The notes beneath the pieces were generated by a model. The model saw only the letters and a program-made list of their open reading frames with translations, ran no database searches and had not been told where the DNA came from. A stretch of DNA of 5,838 bases. Source: Thermoplasmata archaeon (lineage in GTDB: Archaea > Thermoplasmatota > Thermoplasmata > Thermoplasmatales > Thermoplasmataceae). The position numbers and the translations under genes were made by a program. Below are positions 1-5,790 of this stretch, piece by piece. The stretch covers positions 1-5,838 of the forward strand of contig JAJZYV010000135.1 in assembly GCA_021797955.1 (NCBI GenBank), in the 5' to 3' direction. Position 1 is the first letter of the stretch. Each line of letters begins with the position of its first letter.

Positions 1-237
1 TTTTGTTATAACACTATCGAGTGATTTTATGTCTCTTACATCTCCTCTGTTATCTTCGATCTTTGAGGATATATCAAGTGCACTAAATGCGTTAGGAACT
101 GTGGGTGGGTCTAATGAATACCCACAAACCTCAGCCTGGAGCATTACAAGCCATTCAGATAACCAGGAACCAATAAATCCGGTATGACCGGTTATCAGCA
201 CCCTCTTATCTTTGAAAAAATTTCTTAAATTGAGCAA
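1..237 (-). CDS. rfbG: CDP-glucose 4,6-dehydratase, N-terminal part (cut by window edge)
   Basis: The 79 visible codons encode the Rossmann start of an extended SDR. The family enzyme converts CDP-glucose to CDP-4-keto-6-deoxyglucose using bound NAD+, in the cytoplasm. The run RVLITGHTGFIGSWL (residues 12-26) carries the GxxGxxG dinucleotide motif, and TGHTGF-GSWL is the signature of CDP-glucose dehydratases. GYSLDPPT (39-46) and GDVRD (65-69) also fit that family. The usual Lys after TGHTGF is Ile here. No ATG exists near the N-terminus. A TTG at 237 lies 4 nt after the transketolase stop, and the AGAGGT sequence at 249-244 is well spaced for it; an in-frame TAG lies five codons upstream. 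The gene supplies the step between RfbF and RfbH although it is the last visible gene of the operon. The catalytic YxxxK region lies outside the window. Family call is firm; the start codon is inferred. Confidence 0.88.
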   Translation of the reverse strand, partial: MLNLRNFFKDKRVLITGHTGFIGSWLSEWLVMLQAEVCGYSLDPPTVPNAFSALDISSKIEDNRGDVRDIKSLDSVITK

Positions 238-241
238 ATTC

Positions 242-1159
242 TTACCTCTCTAGCTGCTTCTTTATTTTGTCAAGCATAAACGTGGATTCCATACCGTACC
301 TGTCAAGCATATACTCCCTTGTGCCAGATTCATGAACATATGGTTCCCCAACCCCGAATGGAATAACCTTAACTGAAATTCCATTCTTGGATAATGATTG
401 AACAACGTTTGAGTAAATGCCGGTTTCTATAACGTGTTCCTCCAGTGTTACGATTAATTTTTTGTCAATTGCATTTCTGAGAAGCGACTGTTCATCAAAG
501 GGCTTTATGGTATGATAATTCAATATTTGAGAGGAATACCCCAAATCGTTGAGCATTTTGGCAACTTTCAAGGCGAGGCCAAGTATGCTACCGGTGGAGA
601 TGAAAAGTATGTCACTTCCGTTACTTATTTCCAAAGCGGTTCCGATTTTTAATTTCTCATGTTTATCATGCAAAATAGGTTCACCGTTTCTGGATAGTCT
701 CAGATAGACGGGACCTTCAACCTTGCTAACCTGTTGCATTAAGGATGAGACCTCTTTTGGGTCCGCCGGTGAGAGTATACTAATGTTTGGCAATGATTTG
801 AGAATGCCATAGTCTTCAATTGAATGGTGGGTAAAACCTGCATCTGAATAAGAAAAACCCGCTCCAACCCCAACGAGTCTTACTGGCAAGTTTTGATAAC
901 AAATGTCGTTTCTTAACTGCTCAAAAGGCCGGTATAGCAGAAATGGAATTATAGAATACACAAATACGTTTTTACCCGCCAGGGCCATCCCTGCTGCGAC
1001 TCCTAGCATATTCTGCTCTGCCACACCCATATTGATATATCTGTCTGCATGTTTTTCCTTAATATCTTCAAAGACAGAGAATCCAAGGTCTCCTGATAAA
1101 AGAAACGTATTTCCGTCTTTCATCATTTTACCGAGCTCGGCTGCAAAAGTCTTTCTCAA
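242..1159 (-). CDS. Transketolase-like protein, C-terminal (Pyr + C) subunit
   Basis: This 305-residue protein is the pyrimidine-binding and C-terminal half of a thiamine-diphosphate transketolase, encoded separately from its partner. MGVAEQN (44-50) holds the Glu (E48) that in this family activates the cofactor at N1'. SDAGFTHHSIED (105-116) and ISILSPADP (126-134) are standard transketolase/DXS motifs, and VYLRLSR (151-157) is also conserved. The length matches known split C subunits. It should form an active heteromer with the gene just upstream, with the active site at the subunit interface. The start is TTG at 1159, overlapping the partner's TGA as TTGA; an in-frame TGA lies three codons upstream, so no ATG is available, and a weak GAGTGA precedes it. 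Inside a CDP-dideoxysugar operon it more likely moves a two-carbon ketol group onto a keto-sugar nucleotide than serves central pentose metabolism; that role is inferred. A housekeeping split transketolase or an unrelated two-carbon transfer remains possible. Confidence 0.9.
   Translation of the reverse strand: MRKTFAAELGKMMKDGNTFLLSGDLGFSVFEDIKEKHADRYINMGVAEQNMLGVAAGMALAGKNVFVYSIIPFLLYRPFEQLRNDICYQNLPVRLVGVGAGFSYSDAGFTHHSIEDYGILKSLPNISILSPADPKEVSSLMQQVSKVEGPVYLRLSRNGEPILHDKHEKLKIGTALEISNGSDILFISTGSILGLALKVAKMLNDLGYSSQILNYHTIKPFDEQSLLRNAIDKKLIVTLEEHVIETGIYSNVVQSLSKNGISVKVIPFGVGEPYVHESGTREYMLDRYGMESTFMLDKIKKQLER
244..249 (-). promoter_or_regulatory. Ribosome binding site (AGAGGT) supporting the TTG start of rfbG
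   Basis: AGAGGT on the minus strand spans the last codons and stop of the transketolase C gene and ends 6 nt before the TTG at 237. It supports TTG as the rfbG start in the absence of any ATG. Confidence 0.5.
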
Positions 1160-1953
1160 TTTGAATCACTCGCCATGATTTGATTTATGAAATTCTCGAC
1201 CTCTGCGTCAGAAGGGGATTTATAATGCCATTCCAGCCTATCTTCAATGGATTTAACGCCTTTTCCCTTTAACGTATTAGCAACAAGGAGGGTGGGCTTG
1301 TCTTTCTCTTTCGGAATTGCTGACAGACTGGACCTCATGTTCTTAAAATTATGGCCATCAATTTCTTCTACGAACCACTGTGATGATTCAAATTTATCCT
1401 TTACCGAAGCTATGTTCTGTATGTTTGAAGTCCTTTCGTAACCTTGTAGTCCATTGTTATCTATTATCGCTATTAGATTGTCAAGTTTCATTCTTCCCGA
1501 AAAATTAGCAGCCTCAATAGTAGAGCCCTCCTGACACTCGCCGTCGCTAAGAAGACAAAATACCCGTCCTTGCATACTGGAACATTTGAGTGCATATGCC
1601 ATTCCTGCCGCTATGGAAAGACCATGACCCAAGGAGCCTGTGGCAGTATCAATGCCAGGAGTTTCCCTCTTGGGATGTTCAGAGAGTGAAGTCCCTTCTT
1701 TACCGTATGTTTCGAATAAGTCTCTTGAAATGAAACCCGATCTGTATAAGATATCGTAAAGAGCCGGAGCCGCATGTCCCTTACTTAGAATAAAATGATC
1801 CCGGTTCAATGAGGAATAATTTTCAGGAGTAATATTCATAATATCAAAAAAGAGTTCGACCATAATGTCCAAGGAAGAAAATTCAGAACCAATGTGTGAA
1901 GTATGTGTTCTGTTATGCAGTCTTACCAGATCCACGCGTATTTCATTCGCCAA
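1156..1953 (-). CDS. Transketolase-like protein, N-terminal (PP) subunit
   Basis: This 265-residue protein is the diphosphate-binding half of a split transketolase. The ThDP/Mg motif starts at SDGECQEGS (136-144) and ends at IDNNGLQ (164-170), with the usual spacing. Histidines expected in transketolase active sites are seen in TSH (H20), LSKGH (H60) and GSLGHG (H110), and EHPKRETPGID (92-102) is typical. The usual SGHPG start of the first motif is TSHIGS here, a variant that I associate with transketolase-like proteins of sugar and secondary-metabolite loci rather than central metabolism. The frame begins inside the upstream SDR gene (11-nt overlap). The only conventional start is TTG at 1953, which has no good ribosome site. 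The frame stays open eight codons further to a TGA at 1980, and an ATT at 1971 has a strong GAGGTG 7 nt before it, so the true N-terminus may be six residues longer. Partner is the C subunit immediately downstream. Confidence 0.9.
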   Translation of the reverse strand: MANEIRVDLVRLHNRTHTSHIGSEFSSLDIMVELFFDIMNITPENYSSLNRDHFILSKGHAAPALYDILYRSGFISRDLFETYGKEGTSLSEHPKRETPGIDTATGSLGHGLSIAAGMAYALKCSSMQGRVFCLLSDGECQEGSTIEAANFSGRMKLDNLIAIIDNNGLQGYERTSNIQNIASVKDKFESSQWFVEEIDGHNFKNMRSSLSAIPKEKDKPTLLVANTLKGKGVKSIEDRLEWHYKSPSDAEVENFINQIMASDSN

Positions 1954-2929
1954 ACTTTCTAGCTTTTGAATTTTCCATCACCTCATAATTTGAAATGTTT
2001 TTCTTAAACCAATAGTATGTCAACGATAAACCATCTTCCAAGGAATACATCGGTTTCCATTGCAACGTGCCTGTTATTTTTGTTATGTCTGCGACCCAGT
2101 GAACTGTTCTGTCTCCCACCCTATCATTTCCGTACTGCCATTCAACGTTCAATTTCTCACCGGATATTTTCTCCACCATATTTACAATTTCCTCGACTCT
2201 ATATTCTTTTCCGAATCCAAGGTTGAATATCTCTCCTGAGTCAACACTGTCTATTTTTTTTATTAGTTGACTATATGCAAGGTAGACATCTTCGATAAAT
2301 ATAAAATCGCGAACGCTGGATGGATTATTCAATTTTGCAGATTTATGTTTTAAGGAAGAATATATGACATATGGAATCAACCTATGAGCTTCCTCAAAAT
2401 ATCCGTATGGAGAAAAAAGTCTCATTGTTACTATTTTACGTTTGGTTTCGATCGATCTCGATCTGCAGTACAATGTTGATGCGGATTTGGAGACTGCATA
2501 TGCTCCAATTGGTTCAAGCAAATCCCCTTCATTCATGGGTTTTGCTTTTAAGCCATATTCAGAACTGGATCCGGCGTTTATGAAAATTTCAGAACCGGAA
2601 CGCAAAAATGCCTCTACGAGATTTATTGTTGCATTCAAGTTAACCTTGAATATTAGATCTGTATCTTTCTCAAATGGGTAGCCGCCAAACGCGGCGGTGT
2701 TTATCACTATATCAGGCTTTACTGATCTGAAAAGTTCTTCCACCTTTTGCATATCTGTAATGTCTGTTTTTATTAATGTCAAATTTTTTAAAATATCCCG
2801 GATTCTCCATACATTGCTTTCCTCCCTCAGAGTTACGGAAACTTCATAACCATTTGAATAAAAAAGACGGGCAAGATTTGCCCCGATAAAACCTGTTCCG
2901 CCGGTTATTAGTATTTTTAATCCTTCCAT
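1943..2929 (-). CDS. Extended SDR: NAD(P)-dependent nucleotide-sugar reductase/epimerase, specificity unknown
   Basis: A 328-residue extended short-chain dehydrogenase. Visible are the Rossmann motif GGTGFIG (10-16), an acidic loop TDITD (55-59), the GSSSEYG strand (120-126) with the catalytic Ser/Thr position, the catalytic pair YAVSK (Y144, K148), RLFSPYG (170-176) and VRDFIFIEDV (206-215), all in normal order and spacing. The family acts on nucleotide sugars in the cytoplasm. Candidates from context are reduction of a ketone at C4 or on a C4 side chain (YerF-like), or epimerisation of a CDP-3,6-dideoxyhexose. It does not look like the Salmonella CDP-tyvelose epimerase RfbE as I remember it. 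The ATG at 2929 is chosen because it has GAGTGG 5 nt upstream; a GTG at 2938 would add three residues without a ribosome site. It overlaps rfbF by 13 nt, and its C-terminal tail (after about 310) overlaps the transketolase N gene. Family sure, substrate not. Confidence 0.88.
   Translation of the reverse strand: MEGLKILITGGTGFIGANLARLFYSNGYEVSVTLREESNVWRIRDILKNLTLIKTDITDMQKVEELFRSVKPDIVINTAAFGGYPFEKDTDLIFKVNLNATINLVEAFLRSGSEIFINAGSSSEYGLKAKPMNEGDLLEPIGAYAVSKSASTLYCRSRSIETKRKIVTMRLFSPYGYFEEAHRLIPYVIYSSLKHKSAKLNNPSSVRDFIFIEDVYLAYSQLIKKIDSVDSGEIFNLGFGKEYRVEEIVNMVEKISGEKLNVEWQYGNDRVGDRTVHWVADITKITGTLQWKPMYSLEDGLSLTYYWFKKNISNYEVMENSKARKFGE
1977..1984 (-). promoter_or_regulatory. Strong Shine-Dalgarno (GAGGTGAT) before the transketolase N gene
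   Basis: The minus strand reads GAGGTGAT here, complementary to the 16S rRNA 3' end, within the last codons of the SDR gene. It lies 23 nt before the TTG at 1953, too far to serve it well, but GAGGTG is 7 nt before an ATT at 1971 in the transketolase N frame. It therefore bears on which start is used. Confidence 0.55.
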
Positions 2930-3693
2930 ATTTTCCACTCTGCTTTACCACTGTTCCACAGATCTTCCAGATATCGTTTGTCGCTCATGGTATCCATTGA
3001 TCTCCAGAAGCCGTGATGCTGAAATGCATAAAGTTGTCCATCCCTGGAAAGATTTCTTAAAGGATAATCTTCAAAATATGGTCCATCCTCTCCTATGTAA
3101 TTGAAGACCTCCCTCTTTAAAACGAAGAAACCACCATTAATCCAGGTTCCATCCCCATCGGGTTTTTCGTGAAATGATTTTACCTGCATTGTATCACTAA
3201 TATTCAGGACGCCAAATCTGGCAGGTGGTCTTACAGCAGTAAGTGTCGCAATTCTACCGTGCTTTGCATGAAAGGTAAGTAATTTGTTTAGATCGACGTT
3301 GGACACACCGTCACCATACGTCATCATGAAGGTTTCTTCATCGATTAGAGTTTTGATCCGCAAAAGCCTTCCACCTGTCAGCGTATCGCTTCCGGTCTCA
3401 ATTAAGCTAACTCTCCAGTCTGGACTCGAATTCTTATGAACAACGTATTTTCCGCTTTTCGTTTCGATTGTAACATCACTAGATTGCAGATACAGATCAG
3501 AAAAATATTTTTTGATCATGTCTCCTTTGTAGCCTAAACATATGATGAAATCATTAAATCCCTGCGTTGAATATATTTTCATTATATGCCACAGTATTGG
3601 TTTTCCTCCTATCTCCACCATAGGCTTCGGACGAATACTGGTTTCTTCACTTAACCTCGTTCCCAAACCGCCAGCAAGTATAACGACCTTCAT
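2917..3693 (-). CDS. rfbF: Glucose-1-phosphate cytidylyltransferase
   Basis: A 258-residue nucleotidyltransferase that joins CTP and alpha-D-glucose-1-phosphate to give CDP-glucose, the committed entry into CDP-dideoxyhexoses. The N-terminal signature LAGGLGTRLSEET (6-18) is followed by RPKPMVEIGG (21-30), where the Lys of RPKP contacts the sugar phosphate. YGDGV (126-130) carries the metal-binding Asp (D128). EKP (176-178), WINGGFF (184-190) and GFWRSMDT (228-235) match the RfbF family rather than RmlA or GalU. Length is almost the same as the Salmonella enzyme (about 257 residues). The start is ATG at 3693: it overlaps the preceding stop as ATGA, has AGGAG at 3706-3702 with 8-nt spacing, and gives the family's usual MKVVILAGG start. 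A GTG at 3717 would add eight residues unlike the family. Ile codons are mostly ATA (6 of the first 8), a lineage clue. Confidence 0.96.
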   Translation of the reverse strand: MKVVILAGGLGTRLSEETSIRPKPMVEIGGKPILWHIMKIYSTQGFNDFIICLGYKGDMIKKYFSDLYLQSSDVTIETKSGKYVVHKNSSPDWRVSLIETGSDTLTGGRLLRIKTLIDEETFMMTYGDGVSNVDLNKLLTFHAKHGRIATLTAVRPPARFGVLNISDTMQVKSFHEKPDGDGTWINGGFFVLKREVFNYIGEDGPYFEDYPLRNLSRDGQLYAFQHHGFWRSMDTMSDKRYLEDLWNSGKAEWKIWKD

Positions 3694-4385
3694 CTGTTGG
3701 ACTCCTGGTTCACCCACTGCTCTACATTTGGAATAACCCCCAGATTATTCAATATTGCCATCCAGTAAGAATTAAATTCACTGGGACCGCATATATAGTA
3801 CTCAGGATTGTATATGTGGTTGAGTGGTTTGCTAAGGTCCCCGATTGAAAACCGTCCTGTGTAGTTTTGTTCTGCTTTATGAGTTATAAATTGATTTAGA
3901 TAAACATTCGCTGGAATACCGTCCCAGTAGATGCGCTTCATTCCTTCACTTTCGCGTTTAGATGAGTGGAAGATTATCACATTTTGATGTAATCCATCAT
4001 TTGCATTCAAATAGTCTAAATAGCTCAGGAAAACAGAAATTCCAGCACCGCCCGCTATAAGGACCTTATCACGCCCTGAGTTTAGCAAGAACTTTCCAAA
4101 GGGATACCTTACAGAAGTCCCGAACCCGCTTTCTGATTTGGAAATGAGTTCTGATGTAAAGTTTCCTTCCCTCCTTACCAGTATTTTTGCATTTTCATTA
4201 CCCCAGCTTGCAAAACTGAATGCCCTGGAATCAAGCCATGGTTCACTTGCGCTCTTGGTTTCCAGCGATAATTGAAGAAACATACCAGGAATCCATTCCA
4301 TATACCTTTTGAGCCTTACTGAAAGAAGAAAAAGATTCTCACTAATCTTCCTTTCTACTTTAATTTCCGCATCGGTCGTAATCAT
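3690..4385 (-). CDS. FNR-type FAD/NAD(P)H reductase, probable electron donor to RfbH (lacks ferredoxin domain)
   Basis: A 231-residue ferredoxin-reductase-fold flavoprotein. The FAD domain (about 1-103) has RAFSFAS (54-60), equivalent to the flavin-binding RxYS motif, and REGNFTSEL (72-80) for the pyrophosphate. The nucleotide domain (about 106-231) opens with LIAGGAGISVF (109-119) and ends with YICGPSEF (197-204). By position it should be the DdhD/AscD (E3) partner that passes reducing equivalents from NAD(P)H to RfbH for C3 deoxygenation. Known E3 of Yersinia is about 330 residues with an extra plant-type [2Fe-2S] ferredoxin domain. This protein is about 100 residues shorter, has a single Cys (C199) and cannot hold such a cluster. 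It starts at ATG 4385, overlapping the RfbH stop as ATGA, with GAGGAAG at 4397-4391. The family is clear; pairing with RfbH is inferred from operon structure. Confidence 0.87.
   Translation of the reverse strand: MITTDAEIKVERKISENLFLLSVRLKRYMEWIPGMFLQLSLETKSASEPWLDSRAFSFASWGNENAKILVRREGNFTSELISKSESGFGTSVRYPFGKFLLNSGRDKVLIAGGAGISVFLSYLDYLNANDGLHQNVIIFHSSKRESEGMKRIYWDGIPANVYLNQFITHKAEQNYTGRFSIGDLSKPLNHIYNPEYYICGPSEFNSYWMAILNNLGVIPNVEQWVNQESNR
3702..3706 (-). promoter_or_regulatory. Ribosome binding site (AGGAG) deciding the rfbF start
   Basis: AGGAG on the minus strand, inside the end of the reductase gene, is 8 nt before the ATG at 3693. It favours this ATG over the upstream GTG at 3717. Confidence 0.6.
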
Positions 4386-5701
4386 TTATGCTTCCTCATA
4401 ATCTCATCGAATGTGTATCCTATGTATTCAAGCATCTCTTCGTTAATGCCTGGATACACACCAATAAAGAAAGACTGATTCATTATGTTATCTGTAATTT
4501 CTAATGAAGATGCAATTCTCTTATTGACCCCTATATAAGCAGGATGTTTAGTCAAGTTTCCGGCAAATATGGTTCTGGTCATAATTTTATTTCGTTCCAG
4601 ACTTTCTACAATCTCCCTCCTTGTAAACCCAGAATCTTTTCTTACAGTCAAAGGAAATGCGAACCATGATGGTTCAGTTCCTGGTAATGACTTGGGAAGA
4701 ATGAAGTAATCTTCGTATTGCTTAATCCTGTTATAGAGTGATTTGAAATTCTTTTTCCTCAGATCAATAAAAGTACCTAGTTTTTTCAACTGCGCAACGC
4801 CTACGGCTGCCTGGAGATCTGTGGCCTTCAAGTTGTAACCTATGTGCGAGTAAACATATTTATGGTCATATCCTAATGGCAACTCTCCGAACTTCTGTGT
4901 AAACCTCATTCCGCAGCTGTCTGATGCCCCTGTTTCACAATAGCAGTCCCGTCCCCAGTCCCTGAATGATCTTGCAATCCTTGCAAGATCTGGTTTATTT
5001 GTATTAACGGCTCCGCCTTCTCCCATCGTTATGTGATGGGCCGGATAAAAGCTTACAGTTGAAAAATCTCCGAACGTCCCAGTCATCCTTCCTTTATACG
5101 TTGATCCCAGAGCATCGCAGTTATCCTCCACTAAATACAGATTGTTATCTTTCGCAATCCTGAGTATACTGTCAACGTCAAATGGATTTCCTAGGGTATG
5201 AGCCACCATTATCGCTTTGGTTTTTTCAGAAATGGCATCTTTTATTTCGTCGACATTTATATTATATGTATCCTCTTGTACGTCCACAAAAACAGGCACT
5301 GCACCATTTTGAACAATAGGATTAACGGTTGTTGGAAAACCAGCAGCCACTGTTATAACCTCTTCGCCTGGCATCAGTCTGTCCTTCCCAAGGGAAGGTG
5401 AGGTCAATGAAGACATGGCAATCAAATTGGCGGACGACCCGGAGTTAACAATCATAGAAGAATATACCCCAAGATATTTCGAAAATTGATATTCAAATTC
5501 TTCGCTGTATTTGCCGGCGGTTATCCACCCATCAAGGGCAGCATCGACGAGTGAAACGTATTCGTCGGCATCAAAAACCCTACCGGCATATCTAATCCAT
5601 GTTTTACCGGGAAGGAACTTTTCAACAGGTTTTGATTCTACATACGAGGCAACAAGTTCGAGGATCTTTTCACGCTTTTCCTTGTCGTTTTCAGTAACCA
5701 T
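4382..5701 (-). CDS. rfbH: CDP-4-keto-6-deoxyglucose 3-dehydrase (E1), PMP and [2Fe-2S] dependent
   Basis: A 439-residue fold-type I aminotransferase-like protein of the RfbH/DdhC/AscC family, which removes the C3 hydroxyl of CDP-4-keto-6-deoxyglucose using PMP and one-electron chemistry. PGKTWIRYAGRVFD (31-44) is a typical family start. VNSGSSANL (85-93) binds the cofactor phosphate and VEDNCDALGS (191-200) gives the Asp to the pyridine ring. SFYPAHHITMGEGG (217-230) has His222 where aminotransferases have the PLP lysine, the hallmark of the dehydrase. Cysteines C195, C253, C255 and C263 reproduce exactly the C-X57-C-X1-C-X7-C cluster pattern reported for the Yersinia enzyme. The ATG at 5701 gives the expected length. 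Only a weak GAG lies before it, so it may be translated from a leaderless or short-leader message as the first gene of the operon. The reductase that follows overlaps by 4 nt and is the likely electron donor. Confidence 0.96.
   Translation of the reverse strand: MVTENDKEKREKILELVASYVESKPVEKFLPGKTWIRYAGRVFDADEYVSLVDAALDGWITAGKYSEEFEYQFSKYLGVYSSMIVNSGSSANLIAMSSLTSPSLGKDRLMPGEEVITVAAGFPTTVNPIVQNGAVPVFVDVQEDTYNINVDEIKDAISEKTKAIMVAHTLGNPFDVDSILRIAKDNNLYLVEDNCDALGSTYKGRMTGTFGDFSTVSFYPAHHITMGEGGAVNTNKPDLARIARSFRDWGRDCYCETGASDSCGMRFTQKFGELPLGYDHKYVYSHIGYNLKATDLQAAVGVAQLKKLGTFIDLRKKNFKSLYNRIKQYEDYFILPKSLPGTEPSWFAFPLTVRKDSGFTRREIVESLERNKIMTRTIFAGNLTKHPAYIGVNKRIASSLEITDNIMNQSFFIGVYPGINEEMLEYIGYTFDEIMRKHK
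4968..4990. repeat. Perfect 10-bp inverted repeat with 3-nt loop inside rfbH
   Basis: GATCTTGCAA (4968-4977) and TTGCAAGATC (4981-4990) are perfect reverse complements separated by TCC. They encode part of the helix DLARIAR (about residues 238-244) just before the cluster cysteines. The repeated Leu-Ala-Arg/Ile-Ala-Arg pattern partly explains it. In the mRNA it would form a stable hairpin; any function is unknown. Confidence 0.6.
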
Positions 5702-5715
5702 TTGCTCGGTAAAGA

Positions 5716-5739
5716 AATTAAATCAATTAAATTATTCCC
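5716..5739 (-). promoter_or_regulatory. Candidate archaeal-type promoter (BRE/TATA-like) for the operon
   Basis: On the minus strand the octamer ATTTAATT occurs twice (5732-5725 and 5723-5716), preceded by purine-rich GGGAATA. The first copy is 24-31 nt before the rfbH ATG, the distance expected for a TATA box if the transcript begins at or near the start codon. That would agree with the missing ribosome site of rfbH. This is pattern reading only; A+T-rich DNA gives such matches easily. Confidence 0.35.
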
Positions 5740-5744
5740 TTCAC

Positions 5745-5777
5745 CAACATTGTATAACCTATGTTATACAACATTGT
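5745..5777. repeat. Direct repeat CAACATTGT x2 flanking the palindrome
   Basis: CAACATTGT is found at 5745-5753 and 5769-5777, a 24-bp period. The copies overlap the two arms of the palindrome, so the block combines direct and inverted symmetry, as can occur where two regulator dimers bind side by side. Confidence 0.5.
5750..5771. promoter_or_regulatory. Palindrome TTGTATAAC-CTAT-GTTATACAA, possible operator
   Basis: Two perfect 9-bp arms (5750-5758 and 5763-5771) with a 4-nt spacer lie about 50-70 nt before the rfbH start, in the only intergenic region of the window. Size and symmetry suit a dimeric DNA-binding regulator. No poly-U tract follows, so a terminator is unlikely. The regulator is not identifiable here. 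Confidence 0.5.
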
Positions 5778-5790
5778 GCAGATATATCAA
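5763..5790 (-). promoter_or_regulatory. Alternative bacterial-type promoter (TTGATA - 16 - TATAAC)
   Basis: The minus strand reads TTGATA (5790-5785), 16 nt, then TATAAC (5768-5763), a reasonable sigma70-like pair. Transcription would start near 5756 and leave a leader of about 55 nt. The -10 box is part of the palindrome at 5750-5771, so a bound regulator would block it. It competes with the archaeal reading nearer the gene; only one need be real. Confidence 0.3.

Noticed and set aside
903..1178. Plus-strand open frame opposite the transketolase genes
   Set aside because: It is antisense to two strongly supported genes, matches no family I recognise and has no ribosome site; it is a shadow of real coding.
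2254..2261. Run of eight T on the plus strand, terminator-like
   Set aside because: It encodes Lys-Lys of the SDR on the minus strand, would be an A run in the operon mRNA, and has no hairpin before it.
2682..2697. G+C-rich hairpin CCGCC/GGCGG inside the SDR gene
   Set aside because: The stem is only 5 bp and is explained by the Ala-Ala-Phe-Gly-Gly codons.
3694..3717. Eight-residue N-terminal extension of RfbF from a GTG at 3717
   Set aside because: The ATG at 3693 has a good ribosome site, the ATGA overlap seen at the rfbH/reductase junction, and the family's normal MKVVILAGG start.
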